A stretch of DNA of 64,000 bases. Source: Micrococcus porci (lineage in GTDB: Bacteria; Actinomycetota; Actinomycetes; Actinomycetales; Micrococcaceae). Each line of letters begins with the position of its first letter. Position 1 is the stretch's first letter. This document shows, one piece after another, positions 18,407-28,307 of this stretch. The notes beneath the pieces are model-generated. The model was not told the DNA's origin. It ran no database searches and saw only the letters and a list, made by a program, of their open reading frames with translations. Both the position numbers and the translations under genes were made by a program. Location: positions 1,736,001-1,800,000 of the forward strand of contig NZ_CP083691.1 in NCBI RefSeq assembly GCF_020097155.1. Direction: 5' to 3'.

Positions 18407-18461
18407 CTCAGCCTCTCTCTCAGCGGTGGGGTTCGGTGTGGGTGGTCTGCGGTGCGGCGGG

Positions 18462-19145
18462 TCAGGCCCGCCCGAGCGGGATGTGCGTGGTGCACACGTG
18501 CCCGCCGGCGGCGAGGGTGGAGAGGCGGCGCACGTCCACGCCCAGCAGTCGGGCGAACAGCGCGGTCTCCTCCTCGCAGAACTCGGGGTGTCGGGCCGGC
18601 AGGCCCTGCAGCGGGCAGTGCCCCTGGCAGAGCTGCTCGGCGCGCAGCGTGGGGGCCAGCCCCGCGCCGACGTGTCGGATGCTGGCGGCGTAGCCGGCGT
18701 CGTCGAGAAGGTCCGCGAGGACGCGGGTGCGTTCCTCGAGGCCCATCTCGCGGCCGGCGACGGCGGCCTGGAAGGCCTCCTCGACGGGCTGCAGCGCGTC
18801 CGCCGCGAGGCGACGCACCTCGCCTTCGCCGCCGACCTCCACGAGACGGTCCACGGCCTGCAGGGCGATGCCGAGGTGGTCCCCGCCCAGTCGCCGCTGC
18901 GCCTGCGGGGCGACGACGTACCGGCGGGACGGGCGCCCGGCGCCGCGTGCGGCGCTGACCACCTTGACCTCCACGAAGCCCTCCTCCTCCAGCGCGTCGA
19001 GATGACGACGCACGGCGGCGGCGGTCAGGCCCAGGGCGCCGCCGATCTCCGCGGCGGAGACGGGGCCGTGGCTGAGCACCCGCTCCAGGACGCGCTCGCG
19101 CGTGCCCGGGGCGGGCGCGGCGGGATCGGCGGAGTCGGAATACAC
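18462..19145 (-). CDS. sufR: SufR-type Fe-S-sensing transcriptional repressor
   Basis: This 227-residue regulator has an N-terminal winged helix (about residues 18-70: [32 protein letters not shown]) and a wing with [11 protein letters not shown]. The C-terminal domain carries the cysteines of an iron-sulfur site ([23 protein letters not shown]). SufR represses the suf operon when its cluster is intact. The start is a GTG at 19145, supported by a full -35/-10 promoter ending 6 nt before it. An inverted repeat across that -10 and start is a candidate autoregulatory operator. It heads the operon and is divergent from an ABC exporter. Confidence 0.92.
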   Translation of the reverse strand: MYSDSADPAAPAPGTRERVLERVLSHGPVSAAEIGGALGLTAAAVRRHLDALEEEGFVEVKVVSAARGAGRPSRRYVVAPQAQRRLGGDHLGIALQAVDRLVEVGGEGEVRRLAADALQPVEEAFQAAVAGREMGLEERTRVLADLLDDAGYAASIRHVGAGLAPTLRAEQLCQGHCPLQGLPARHPEFCEEETALFARLLGVDVRRLSTLAAGGHVCTTHIPLGRA

Positions 19146-19157
19146 AAAGCCATTGTG
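19143..19157. promoter_or_regulatory. Candidate SufR operator
   Basis: CACAA, 5 nt, TTGTG is a perfect inverted repeat that covers both the sufR start codon and its -10. Position and symmetry suggest autorepression by SufR; binding is inferred. Confidence 0.5.
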
Positions 19158-19181
19158 ACGTATTGATCTGGAACCGTTCAA
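19152..19181 (-). promoter_or_regulatory. sufR-sufBDCT promoter (leaderless)
   Basis: On the minus strand, -35 TTGAAC (19176-19181), an 18-nt spacer and -10 CACAAT (19152-19157) lie 6 nt before the GTG start. It is one of the few promoters here with a recognisable -35. Confidence 0.65.
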
Positions 19182-19235
19182 GTCACCGCGCCGTGTGACC
19201 CCGCGCACCGGCACGGAGACGCCCGCGGCCGGACC

Positions 19236-19241
19236 TAGAAT
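19236..19241 (+). promoter_or_regulatory. -10 element of the ABC exporter / ctaA genes (leaderless type)
   Basis: TAGAAT ends 6 nt before the GTG at 19248. Confidence 0.55.
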
Positions 19242-19247
19242 GGGTCG

Positions 19248-20225
19248 GTGCCCGAGACCTCCCCCCACCCCGACGCCCCGGCCCTGCGCCTGCACGAGGT
19301 GCGCCGCACGCTCGGCCGCGGCGCCGCGCGCACGGAGGTGCTGCGCGGCGTGGACCTGGAGGCCCGCCGCGGCGCCGTCACCGTCCTGCTGGGCCCCAAC
19401 GGCGCCGGAAAGTCCACCACCCTGGCCCTGTGCCACGGCTCCGACCGCCCGGACTCCGGCACCGTGCGCGTGTTCGGCCGGGACCCCTGGCGGGCCGATG
19501 CCGACCTGCGCGCCCGCCTCGGCGTGATGTGGCAGGAGGGCGGCCTGCCGCCATCGGTGACGGCGCGCCGCTTCGTGCGGCACGTGGCGTCCCTCCACGG
19601 CGACCCCCTGGACCCGGACGCGCTCCTCGGCCGCCTGCGCATCGACCGGGTCGCCGACCGCCCGATCCGGCGCCTCTCCGGCGGACAGCGCCAGCGCGTG
19701 GCCCTGGCGGCGGCCGTCGTGGGTCGCCCGGACCTCCTGTTCCTCGACGAGCCGACCGCCGGGCTCGACCCCGAGACCCGCCCCGTGGTCCACGACGTGG
19801 TGCGGGAGCACACCGCGCGCGGCGCCGCGGTCCTGCTGACCACGCACCTGCTCGACGACGCCGAGCGCCTCGCCGACGACGTCGCCATCCTGCGCGCCGG
19901 GCGCGTCGTCCGCGCGGGCACCCTCGCCGAGCTGACCCGCGTCCAGGACGGGGACGTGGTGGACGTGCGATTCGACGAGGCCCGCGCCGCCGACGTCCGG
20001 GCATGGGTCGCGGCGGCCCCCGCCTCCTTCCGTGCGGTCGCGTCCGCCGGCGCCCCCGCCGCGCGCGTGGCCGGCGTCCGCTCCCCCGCGGACCTCGAGG
20101 CCCTCGCCGCCTCCTGGACCCGCGCGGGCCTGTTCCCCACCCGCCTCGAGCGCGCCGTGCTGCGCCTCGAGGAGCTCCTCCAGTCCCCCGACGCCGACAC
20201 GCCCTCCCCGGAGAGGTCCCGATGA
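19248..20225 (+). CDS. ABC-2 exporter, ATP-binding subunit
   Basis: This 325-residue protein has one ABC domain of the DrrA/CcmA type: Walker A GPNGAGKSTTLALC, signature RLSGGQRQRVALAAAVVG and Walker B LLFLDEPTAGLDPETR. The last 90 residues form the poorly conserved DrrA-like C-terminal region. The start is GTG, placed 6 nt after a TAGAAT -10. It overlaps the permease start by 4 nt. An ABC exporter of this kind sits next to ctaA/ctaB in many actinobacteria and may serve cytochrome biogenesis, but the cargo is unknown. Confidence 0.9.
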   Translation: MPETSPHPDAPALRLHEVRRTLGRGAARTEVLRGVDLEARRGAVTVLLGPNGAGKSTTLALCHGSDRPDSGTVRVFGRDPWRADADLRARLGVMWQEGGLPPSVTARRFVRHVASLHGDPLDPDALLGRLRIDRVADRPIRRLSGGQRQRVALAAAVVGRPDLLFLDEPTAGLDPETRPVVHDVVREHTARGAAVLLTTHLLDDAERLADDVAILRAGRVVRAGTLAELTRVQDGDVVDVRFDEARAADVRAWVAAAPASFRAVASAGAPAARVAGVRSPADLEALAASWTRAGLFPTRLERAVLRLEELLQSPDADTPSPERSR

Positions 20226-20983
20226 GCGCCCCCGCCGCCCCGATCCCCGCCTCGCACGCCGGAGCCGCCCCCCTGGGCGCCCGCATCCTCGCGCAGGCCC
20301 GCTACGAGACCGTCACCGCCCTCCGCAACGGGGAGCAGCTGCTGGTCACCCTCGTGCTCCCCCTGCTGGCCCTCGTGGGGGTCCACGTCACCGGCCTGCT
20401 GGACGCCCCGGGCCGGAACGGCCTGGACCTCGCGGTCCCCGGCGTCCTGGCCCTGGCGGTGATCAGCGCCGCCTTCACCGCCACCGCGATCTCGACGGGC
20501 TTCGAGCGCCGCTACGACGTGCTCGCGGCCCTGGCGACCACCCCGCTGGGCACCGGCGGGCTCGTGGCCGGCAAGGCCGCGGCCGTCGCGGCCGTCCTCC
20601 TGCTGCAGACCATCGTCATCGGCGGGGTCGGCCTGGCCCTGGGCTGGTCTCCGGATCCGGCGGGGATCCCGCCCGCCGTCGTCGCCCTGCTCCTGGGCGC
20701 GGCCGCCTTCACCGCCCTCGGCCTGCTGCTGGCCGGGACGGCCCGCCCCGAGGCCACCCTCGCCGTGGCGAACCTCGTCTGGGTGCTGCTCGGCGCGCTC
20801 GGCGGCACGGTCTTCCCCTCGCGCTGGGCCTGGATGGACCTGCTGCCGTCCGGCGCCCTCGGCACCGCGCTGCGCTCCGCGCTGCAGGACGGCGCCTGGG
20901 CCCCCAGCGCCCTGGCCGTGCTCGCCGCGTGGACCGTCATGGCCGTGGCCGCCGCCCTCCGCTGGTTCCGCTGGCGCCCCTGA
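20222..20983 (+). CDS. ABC-2 exporter, permease subunit
   Basis: This 253-residue membrane protein has about six hydrophobic segments and the ABC-2 family layout, including TGFERRYDVLAALATTPLGTGGLVAGK between the second and third segments. That is the usual coupling region for DrrB-type exporters. Its ATG overlaps the ATPase stop (ATGA), so the two subunits are translationally coupled. ctaA follows after 70 bp. Confidence 0.87.
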   Translation: MSAPAAPIPASHAGAAPLGARILAQARYETVTALRNGEQLLVTLVLPLLALVGVHVTGLLDAPGRNGLDLAVPGVLALAVISAAFTATAISTGFERRYDVLAALATTPLGTGGLVAGKAAAVAAVLLLQTIVIGGVGLALGWSPDPAGIPPAVVALLLGAAAFTALGLLLAGTARPEATLAVANLVWVLLGALGGTVFPSRWAWMDLLPSGALGTALRSALQDGAWAPSALAVLAAWTVMAVAAALRWFRWRP

Positions 20984-21053
20984 CCCGCCCACCTCCGCCG
21001 GCATCGCCCGGCCCCCGAACCCGACACCCCGACCCCGCAAAGGACCGGTTCTC

Positions 21054-22025
21054 GTGACCGCTTCACCCACCACCGCCCGTCCCGCCGCCGGCGGGTCCTC
21101 CGCACGCCGCCCGCCCGACCGCGTCACCGGCGTCACCGTCGGCCTCGCCCTCGCCTCCCTGATCTCCCAGATGGTGATCGTCGTGACCGGCGGCGCCGTC
21201 CGCCTCACCGGATCCGGACTCGGCTGCCCGACCTGGCCGAAGTGCACCCCCGAGTCCCTCACCACCACGGCCGAGATGGGCATCCACGGGATCATCGAGT
21301 TCGGCAACCGCACGCTGACCGGCGTGCTCGGGGTGATCGCCCTGCTGATGATCGCCACGCTCTGGAGGCTGCGCCGCAGCCACCGCCAGGCGTTCACCCT
21401 CTCCCTGCTCCTCCTGGCCGGGATCGTGCTGCAGGCCGTCGTGGGCGGCGTGACCGTGTGGATGCACCTGGACCCGCGGATCGTGGGCGTCCACTTCGTC
21501 ATCTCCGGCGCCCTGATCGCCCTGGCCACGATGCTCTGGGTGCGCCTGCGCGCCGAGCACCGGCACGGCGCGGGGGCGCCCGTGGCGGACGGCACGACGA
21601 CACCGGCCTCCCGCACGGCGTCCCGGGTGGCCTACGCGGCCCTGTGGCTCGCCCTCGTCGTCGGCACGCTGGTCACCGGCACCGGCCCGCACTCCGGCGA
21701 CCCCGCGGCCGCCCGCCACGGCTTCGACGCGCTCATGATCACGCGCCTGCACGTCGTCCCGGTCTACATCACCGTGGCCGCGACGCTGGTGCTCCTGTGG
21801 CAGGTGCTGCGCACGCCGGGCTCCGGCGCCGGCCAGCGCGTCGCCGCCTGGTCCCTGCTCGGGGCCGTCCTGCTCCAGGGCCTCCTCGGATACTGGCAGC
21901 ACTTCACCGGCCTGCCGGTCGGCGTCGTCGCGGCCCACCTGGCGGGGGCGACGGTCGCCGTCGTCGCCGGCACCCTGGCCTGGCAGCGGCAGACCAGCCG
22001 CTACCGGGCGCCCGCCGTGGCCTGA
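21054..22025 (+). CDS. ctaA: Heme A synthase, COX15/CtaA family
   Basis: This 323-residue enzyme oxidises heme O to heme A in the membrane. It has about eight transmembrane segments. Cysteines 58 and 64 in CPTWPKC form the conserved pair of the bacterial CtaA extracellular loop. His78 in IHGIIEFGNR is a heme ligand, and further His residues occur in the second half (TRLHVVPVYI, GYWQHFTGLPVGVVAAHLAG). The start GTG follows AAAGGA. It is convergent with ctaB, whose product makes its substrate. Confidence 0.93.
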   Translation: MTASPTTARPAAGGSSARRPPDRVTGVTVGLALASLISQMVIVVTGGAVRLTGSGLGCPTWPKCTPESLTTTAEMGIHGIIEFGNRTLTGVLGVIALLMIATLWRLRRSHRQAFTLSLLLLAGIVLQAVVGGVTVWMHLDPRIVGVHFVISGALIALATMLWVRLRAEHRHGAGAPVADGTTTPASRTASRVAYAALWLALVVGTLVTGTGPHSGDPAAARHGFDALMITRLHVVPVYITVAATLVLLWQVLRTPGSGAGQRVAAWSLLGAVLLQGLLGYWQHFTGLPVGVVAAHLAGATVAVVAGTLAWQRQTSRYRAPAVA

Positions 22026-22042
22026 GCGCCGCCCCGGCACGG

Positions 22043-22077
22043 CGAAGCCCCCGACCCGTCACGGGTCGGGGGCTTCG
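22043..22077. terminator. Bidirectional hairpin between ctaA and ctaB
   Basis: A perfect 16-bp stem (CGAAGCCCCCGACCCG with its complement) with a 3-nt loop. No T tract on either side. Confidence 0.75.
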
Positions 22078-22099
22078 TGCTGTGTGCGGAGCCGCGGGG

Positions 22100-23089
22100 T
22101 CAGGACCCCGTGACCGCCGGCATGAGCGGACCGCCCACGAACGGGTCCACCGCGAGGGCGATGAACAGCAGCGTGAGGTAGGTGATGGAGAGGTGGAAGA
22201 CCTTCATCGCCTTGCGGTCCTCGAAGTCGGGGCGCTGGGCCTCGCGCTGGAGCACGTGGGACTCCCAGACGAACCAGCCGCCCACGCCCACCGCCACGGC
22301 CGTGTAGACGATGCCGGCCCAGCCCATGGGCACCAGCAGCAGGGAGCAGGCCACGGTGGCCCACGCGTAGAGCACGACCTGGTTGGAGACGAGGCGGGCG
22401 GAGGCGACGGCGCCGAGCATGGGGACCTCGGCCTCCTGGTAGTCCCGCTTGTACTTCATGGACAGCGGCCAGTAGTGCGGCGGGGTCCAGAGGAAGATCA
22501 CCGTGAACAGCACGATGGCCGGCCACTCGACCGTGCCGCGCACGGCGGCCCAGCCGATCACCACGGGAAAGCAGCCGGCGATCCCGCCCCAGACGATGTT
22601 CTGCTCGGTGCGGCGCTTCAGGATCAGCGAGTAGACGACCACGTAGAAGAAGATCGCGGCCACGCCCAGCGCGGCGGCGAGCCAGTTGGCGCCGAAGCCC
22701 AGGACGAGCACGGAGACCACGGCCAGGGTCCAGGAGAACACCAGGGCCTCGCGCGGCGTGACCTCCCCGGTCACCAGCGGGCGGCGCGCAGTGCGCTTCA
22801 TCACCCGGTCGATGTCGCGGTCGATGTAGCAGTTGAACGCACCGGACGCGCCCGCGGCCAGCGCGCCGCCGACGAGCGTGGCGATCATGGTCAGCAGGTC
22901 GGGGAAGCCGCGCTGGGCGAAGATCATGGTGGGCAGCGTGGTCACCAGGAGCAGCTCGATCACGCGGGGCTTCGTCAGCTCGACGTAGGCGCGGGCCTTG
23001 CGCCCGACCGTCATGGGCGGTCGGGCCGAGGGGGCCGCCGCGCCGGGGGCGGCGGTGGCGGGGGAGGTGGACTCCACGGAGGATGACAT
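22100..23089 (-). CDS. ctaB: Heme O synthase (protoheme IX farnesyltransferase)
   Basis: This 329-residue UbiA-family membrane enzyme transfers farnesyl to heme B. The first aspartate-rich motif [15 protein letters not shown] and the second-loop motif [16 protein letters not shown] are intact. Nine hydrophobic segments are expected. The start was placed at the ATG of MSSSVEST at 23089; a longer frame upstream is Arg/Pro-rich and looks non-coding. CtaB, CtaA and SURF1 in this window together supply heme A to cytochrome c oxidase. Confidence 0.93.
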   Translation of the reverse strand: MSSSVESTSPATAAPGAAAPSARPPMTVGRKARAYVELTKPRVIELLLVTTLPTMIFAQRGFPDLLTMIATLVGGALAAGASGAFNCYIDRDIDRVMKRTARRPLVTGEVTPREALVFSWTLAVVSVLVLGFGANWLAAALGVAAIFFYVVVYSLILKRRTEQNIVWGGIAGCFPVVIGWAAVRGTVEWPAIVLFTVIFLWTPPHYWPLSMKYKRDYQEAEVPMLGAVASARLVSNQVVLYAWATVACSLLLVPMGWAGIVYTAVAVGVGGWFVWESHVLQREAQRPDFEDRKAMKVFHLSITYLTLLFIALAVDPFVGGPLMPAVTGS

Positions 23090-23261
23090 CTGGCTCTCAC
23101 GACGACGGGGACGGGACCGGCTGCGCGGCGCCCCGCGCGGCCGCGCGTTGTGGGTACGGACGCAGGGCCGGGGGCGGGCAGACCTTCCCTCCATCCTACC
23201 CGTCCGCGCGCGCCGACCGCGGGAGCGCGTCGCGGGCCGGGCCTGTGGGGCCCGCGCGGTC

Positions 23262-23267
23262 TAGGCT
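23262..23267 (+). promoter_or_regulatory. -10 element of the tkt-tal-pgi-zwf-opcA operon
   Basis: TAGGCT about 83 bp upstream of the tkt GTG; the predicted leader is about 75 nt. No -35 is obvious. Confidence 0.45.
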
Positions 23268-23349
23268 GGCCGGGACGCGGCCCGCGCCCACCTCCAGAGG
23301 ACGGGATCCGCGCAGATCCGTCCACGCCCGACGAACGAGGAGCAGCCCC

Positions 23350-25512
23350 GTGACCGACACCGCCTCCACCGCACTCGACCGGACCCTCCCGGCCCGCGAC
23401 TTCGTCTACGACGAGCAGGATCGTCGCATGGTCGACACCCTCAAGGTCCTCGCGGCCGACGCGGTGGAGAAGGCCGGCCACGGCCATCCCGGCACGGCCA
23501 TCTCCCTGTCCCCCGTGGCCTGGCAGCTCTACCAGAACGTGATGCACCTGGACCCCTCGGACGACCGCTGGGAGGGCCGCGACCGGTTCATCCTGTCCGC
23601 CGGCCACGCCTCGCTCATCCAGTACCTCCAGCTGTTCGCGGCCGGCGCCGGGCTCGAGCTCGAGGACATCGCGGCCCTGCGCACGGAGGGCTCGCTGACC
23701 CCCGGCCACCCGGAGTACGGCCACACCCACGGCGTGGAGGTCACCACCGGCCCGCTCGGCCAGGGCCTCGCCATGGCCGTGGGCTTCGCCTACGAGCAGC
23801 GCCGCCTCCGCGGTCTCATGGACCCCGACGCCGCCCCGGGCACCTCGCCCTTCGACCACCATGTGTTCGTGCTGGCCTCCGACGGCGACATCCAGGAGGG
23901 TGTCTCCTCCGAGGCGTCCTCGCTGGCCGGCCACCAGGAGCTCGGCAACCTCGTGGTGGTCTACGACGCGAACCGCATCTCCATCGAGGACGACACCGAC
24001 ATCTCGTTCACCGAGGACGTGGCGAAGCGCTACAAGGCCTACGGCTGGCACGTGCAGGAGGTGGACTGGAGCAACGGGGCCCAGGGCCACGAGGTCACCG
24101 AGTACACGGAGGGCGTGCAGGACCTCTACGAGGCGCTCGTCGCCGCCAAGGCGGAGACCGGTCGCCCGTCGCTCATCAAGCTGCGCACCGTGATCGGCTG
24201 GCCCTCCCCCACCAAGCAGAACACCGGCGGCATCCACGGCTCCAAGCTCGGTGGGGACGAGGTCGTCGGGCTCAAGGAGGCCCTGGGCTTCGACCCGCAG
24301 AAGAGCTTCGACGTGGACCCCGAGGTGCTGGCCCACGCCCGCTCCATCTCCGAGCGCTCCGCCGCGTACCGCGAGACCTGGGAGGCCGCGTTCGCGGCCT
24401 GGCGTGAGGCCCACCCGGAGAACGCCCGCCTCTACGACCGCCTGGCCTCCCGGGAGCTGCCCGCGGGCTTCGAGGACGCGTTCCCCTCCTGGGACGCGGA
24501 CGAGAAGGGCGTGGCCACCCGCGCCGCCTCGGGCAAGGTGCTCACCGCGCTCGCCCCCGTGATGCCCGAGCTGTGGGGCGGCTCCGCCGACCTGGCCGGC
24601 TCCAACAACACCACCATGGAGGGCGAGCCCTCGTTCATCCCGGCGCACCGCTCCACCGCCGCCTGGCAGGGCGACCCGTTCGGCCGCACCCTGCACTTCG
24701 GCATCCGCGAGTTCGCGGCCGGCGCGATCGTCAACGGCATCACCATCGGCGGCCTCACCCGCGCCTACATGGGCACGTTCCTCACGTTCTCCGACTACAT
24801 GCGCGGCGCCGTCCGCCTGGCCGCCCTCATGGGCACCCCGGCCGTGTACGTGTGGACCCACGACTCCGTGGGCCTCGGCGAGGACGGCCCCACCCACCAG
24901 CCGGTCGAGCACCTCGCCGCGCTGCGCGCCATCCCGGGCCTCGACGTCGTCCGCCCCGCGGACGCGAACGAGACCGCCTGGGCTTGGCGGACGATCCTCC
25001 AGCACCGCGACCGCCCGGCCGGACTGGTGCTCACCCGCCAGAACGTCCCCGTCCTGCCTCGCGGAACGGAGGGCTTCGCCCCGGCCGACGGCGTCGCCCG
25101 GGGCGCCTACGTCCTCGTGGACGGCGCGGACGCCTCCGGCGCGGCCGCCCCGGCCCGCGTGGTGCTGATCGCCACCGGCTCGGAGGTCTCCGTGGCCGTC
25201 GGCGCCCGCGAGCTGCTGCAGGCCGAGGGCGTCCCCACCCGCGTGGTGTCCGCCCCCTGCCTCGAGTGGTTCGCCGAGCAGGACGAGGCCTACCGCGCCG
25301 AGGTCCTGCCCGACGGCCCGGGGGCCCCGGTGCGCGTGTCCGTCGAGGCGGGCATCGCCATGCCGTGGCACGAGCTGACCGTGACGCAGTCCTCGCGCGG
25401 CGCCCGCGTGAGCCTGGAGCACTACGGCGAGTCCGCCGACGGCCCCCACCTCCTCAAGAAGTACGGCTTCTCCCCGGAGAACGTCGCGGACACCGCCCGC
25501 GGCCTGCTCTGA
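23350..25512 (+). CDS. tkt: Transketolase
   Basis: This 720-residue thiamine-diphosphate enzyme moves two-carbon units in the non-oxidative pentose phosphate pathway. Visible marks are [16 protein letters not shown] near the start, the ThDP motif [19 protein letters not shown], the central [20 protein letters not shown] and the C-terminal [17 protein letters not shown]. The GTG start is preceded by GAGGAG. It begins a five-gene operon for sugar phosphate metabolism; tal follows 34 bp later. Confidence 0.97.
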   Translation: MTDTASTALDRTLPARDFVYDEQDRRMVDTLKVLAADAVEKAGHGHPGTAISLSPVAWQLYQNVMHLDPSDDRWEGRDRFILSAGHASLIQYLQLFAAGAGLELEDIAALRTEGSLTPGHPEYGHTHGVEVTTGPLGQGLAMAVGFAYEQRRLRGLMDPDAAPGTSPFDHHVFVLASDGDIQEGVSSEASSLAGHQELGNLVVVYDANRISIEDDTDISFTEDVAKRYKAYGWHVQEVDWSNGAQGHEVTEYTEGVQDLYEALVAAKAETGRPSLIKLRTVIGWPSPTKQNTGGIHGSKLGGDEVVGLKEALGFDPQKSFDVDPEVLAHARSISERSAAYRETWEAAFAAWREAHPENARLYDRLASRELPAGFEDAFPSWDADEKGVATRAASGKVLTALAPVMPELWGGSADLAGSNNTTMEGEPSFIPAHRSTAAWQGDPFGRTLHFGIREFAAGAIVNGITIGGLTRAYMGTFLTFSDYMRGAVRLAALMGTPAVYVWTHDSVGLGEDGPTHQPVEHLAALRAIPGLDVVRPADANETAWAWRTILQHRDRPAGLVLTRQNVPVLPRGTEGFAPADGVARGAYVLVDGADASGAAAPARVVLIATGSEVSVAVGARELLQAEGVPTRVVSAPCLEWFAEQDEAYRAEVLPDGPGAPVRVSVEAGIAMPWHELTVTQSSRGARVSLEHYGESADGPHLLKKYGFSPENVADTARGLL

Positions 25513-25546
25513 CGCCCGCCGAGACCCGCCAAGGAAGGACTGCACG

Positions 25547-26674
25547 ATGACCACCGAGACCACCCCCGCCACCGCCGCGCTCGCCGCGGCCGGCGTCTCC
25601 CTCTGGCTCGACGACCTCTCCCGCACCCGCCTGAACGAGGGCAGCCTCGAGCGGCTGATCGCCACCCGGAACGTCACGGGCGTGACCACCAACCCCTCGA
25701 TCTTCGCGGCCGCCCTGAAGGACGCGGGCGCCTACGAGGCCCAGCTGGCGGAGCTCGCCGCCGCCGGTGCCGACGTGGACGCCGCCGTGACCGCCCTGAC
25801 CACCACGGACGTGCGGCGGGCCTGCGACCTGCTGGCGCCCGTCCACCAGGAGACCGGGGGCCGAGACGGCTACGTCTCCATCGAGGTGGACCCGCGTCTC
25901 GCCCGGGACACCGCGGGCACCGTGGCGCAGGCCCGAGAGCTCGTCGCGCTCGTCGACCGACCGAACCTCATGGTGAAGATCCCCGCCACGGTGGAGGGCC
26001 TGCCCGCCATCACCGAGGTGCTCGGCGCCGGGATCAGCGTGAACGTCACCCTGATCTTCTCCCTCCCCCGCTACCGCGAGGTGCTCAACGCCTGGCTGTC
26101 CGGGCTCGAGCTGGCCCGGGCGAACGGCCACGACGTCTCCCGCATCCACTCCGTGGCGTCCTTCTTCGTCTCCCGCGTGGACACGGACGTCGACGCGCAG
26201 CTGCGTGCCCTCGCCGAGCAGGGCCGCCCGGAGGCCGGCGAGCTGACCGGCCGCGCCGGCCTGGCCAACGCCCGCCTGGCGTACCGTGCGTTCGAGCAGA
26301 TGAAGGACACCGAACGCTGGAGCCTCCTCGAGGCCGCCGGCGCGCCCGTGCAGCGCCCCCTGTGGGCGTCCACCGGCGTCAAGGACCCGGCCCTGGCGGA
26401 CACCCTCTACGTCACCGCCCTGGTCGCCCCCGACACCGTGAACACCATGCCGGAGAAGACCCTCGAGGCGTACGCGGACCACGGCGAGCTGACCGCCGAG
26501 CCGGTGGTCGGCGGCTATGCCCAGGCCGACGCCGACCTCGACGCGATCGGTGAGCTCGGCATCTCCTACACCGAGCTCGTCGACCGCCTGGAGACCGAGG
26601 GCCTGCAGAAGTTCGAGGCCGCCTGGGACGAGCTGCTCGCCTCCGTCCGCGCCGGCCTCGCCGCCCACCGCTGA
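25547..26674 (+). CDS. tal: Transaldolase
   Basis: This 375-residue enzyme exchanges a three-carbon unit between sedoheptulose-7-phosphate and glyceraldehyde-3-phosphate. It belongs to the longer actinobacterial class. It has [16 protein letters not shown] near the start, the Schiff-base lysine in [15 protein letters not shown], and [11 protein letters not shown]. An AAGGAAGGA Shine-Dalgarno precedes the ATG. It is cotranscribed with tkt and pgi. Confidence 0.96.
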   Translation: MTTETTPATAALAAAGVSLWLDDLSRTRLNEGSLERLIATRNVTGVTTNPSIFAAALKDAGAYEAQLAELAAAGADVDAAVTALTTTDVRRACDLLAPVHQETGGRDGYVSIEVDPRLARDTAGTVAQARELVALVDRPNLMVKIPATVEGLPAITEVLGAGISVNVTLIFSLPRYREVLNAWLSGLELARANGHDVSRIHSVASFFVSRVDTDVDAQLRALAEQGRPEAGELTGRAGLANARLAYRAFEQMKDTERWSLLEAAGAPVQRPLWASTGVKDPALADTLYVTALVAPDTVNTMPEKTLEAYADHGELTAEPVVGGYAQADADLDAIGELGISYTELVDRLETEGLQKFEAAWDELLASVRAGLAAHR

Positions 26675-26702
26675 GCCGCCCCTCCGCCTGAAAGGACCTC
26701 CC

Positions 26703-28307
26703 ATGAGCACCTTCGGCCTGACCGCCACCGGCGCCGCGCTCGACGCAGTCGACCGCCACGTGCCCGCCCTCGTCGCCGAGCGCTTCGCCTCCCGCCTCGC
26801 CGCGGAGGACGCCGACCTCTGGGGCCCGGACGCCCGCGACGAGGCCGCCAAGCGCCTGGGCTGGATCTCCCTCTTCGAGGAGTCCCGCACGGTGGCCGCG
26901 GAGGCCGCCGCCCTGGCGGAGGAGCTCCGCGGCCAGGGCCTGACCCGCGTCGTGCTGGCCGGCATGGGGGGCTCCTCCCTCGCCCCCGAGGTCATCGCCG
27001 CGACGGCGGGCGCGGAGCTCGAGGTCCTCGACTCCACCGACCCGCAGCAGGTGGCCGCGGTCCTGGACCACGACCTCGAGCGCACCGTCCTGGTGGTCTC
27101 GTCCAAGTCCGGCTCCACCGTGGAGACCGACTCCCAGCGCCGGATCGTCGAGGCGGCCCTCGCCGCGGAGGACATCGACCCCGCGAGCCGGATCGTCGTC
27201 GTCACCGACCCGGGCTCCCCGCTGGAGGAGGCGTCGGTGGAGGCGGGCTACCGCGCCGTGTTCACCGCCGACCCCACGGTGGGCGGCCGCTACTCGGCCC
27301 TCACCGCCTTCGGCCTGGTGCCGGCGGCCCTGGCCGGCGTCGACGTCGAGTCCCTCCTCGACGAGGCCGAGGACGTCCTCGACCTGGTCACCGCCGACGA
27401 CGCCGACAACCCGGCCCTGCAGCTCGGCGCCGCGATCGGCGGCACCGAGCCCCTGCGGGACAAGCTCGTCATCCAGGACCTCGGCTCCGGCATCGACGGG
27501 TTCGGCGACTGGGTCGAGCAGCTGATCGCCGAGTCGACGGGCAAGGACGGCACCGGCCTGCTGCCCGTCGTCGTCCGCCCGGGCGACCCGGAGACCGCCT
27601 GGGAGGCGCCGGACCTGCTGAAGGTCACGCTGGTCTCGGAGTCGGAGGAGAGCCCGGCCGGCGGGGACGGCGTGCGCCTGCACGGGTCGCTCGGCGCCCT
27701 CCTGCTGACGTGGGAGGCCGCCACGGCCGTGGCCGGCCGGCTGCTCGGCATCAACCCCTTCGACCAGCCGGACGTGGAGGCGGCCAAGGCCGCGGCCCGC
27801 GAGCTTCTGGACTCCCCCGCCGAGGAGGCCGAGCCGGGCACGGTGATCCACGGCGTGGAGGTCTCCGGCCCGGAGTCGGTGACGTCGGCGGACGACCTGC
27901 GGGGCGTCCTCGCGGCCGTGCGCGAGCTCGTGCCCGAGGACGGCTACCTGGCCGTCCACGCGTACCTCGACCGTCACGCGGACGTGGACCTCGCGGGGAT
28001 CCGTGCGGACCTGGCGTCCGCGCTGGGCCGCCCGGTCACCTTCGGCTGGGGCCCCCGCTTCCTGCACTCGACGGGCCAGTACCACAAGGGCGGCCCGCGC
28101 AACGGGGTGTATCTGCAGGTCACGGGCGACGCCGCCCTCGACGTCGAGGTCCCCGGCCGCCCGTTCACGCTGGGCCGGTTGATCGCCGCCCAGGCCGCGG
28201 GCGACGCCGACGTGCTCCGCCGCCTGGGCCGTCCGGTGGTCACCCTGCGTCTGCGCGACCGCTCCGCCGGCATCGCCGCGCTCCGGACGGCGGCCCGTGA
28301 GGCCTGA
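26703..28307 (+). CDS. pgi: Glucose-6-phosphate isomerase
   Basis: This 534-residue enzyme interconverts glucose-6-phosphate and fructose-6-phosphate. It has the SIS-type AGMGGSSLAPEVIAA and VVSSKSGSTVETDSQ phosphate-binding motifs and the C-terminal GPRFLHSTGQYHKGGP. It is of the type found beside tal in actinobacteria. GAAAGGA precedes the ATG. Its 3' end overlaps the zwf GTG by 11 nt. The location inside a pentose phosphate operon places the glycolysis branch point under the same promoter. Confidence 0.95.
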   Translation: MSTFGLTATGAALDAVDRHVPALVAERFASRLAAEDADLWGPDARDEAAKRLGWISLFEESRTVAAEAAALAEELRGQGLTRVVLAGMGGSSLAPEVIAATAGAELEVLDSTDPQQVAAVLDHDLERTVLVVSSKSGSTVETDSQRRIVEAALAAEDIDPASRIVVVTDPGSPLEEASVEAGYRAVFTADPTVGGRYSALTAFGLVPAALAGVDVESLLDEAEDVLDLVTADDADNPALQLGAAIGGTEPLRDKLVIQDLGSGIDGFGDWVEQLIAESTGKDGTGLLPVVVRPGDPETAWEAPDLLKVTLVSESEESPAGGDGVRLHGSLGALLLTWEAATAVAGRLLGINPFDQPDVEAAKAAARELLDSPAEEAEPGTVIHGVEVSGPESVTSADDLRGVLAAVRELVPEDGYLAVHAYLDRHADVDLAGIRADLASALGRPVTFGWGPRFLHSTGQYHKGGPRNGVYLQVTGDAALDVEVPGRPFTLGRLIAAQAAGDADVLRRLGRPVVTLRLRDRSAGIAALRTAAREA

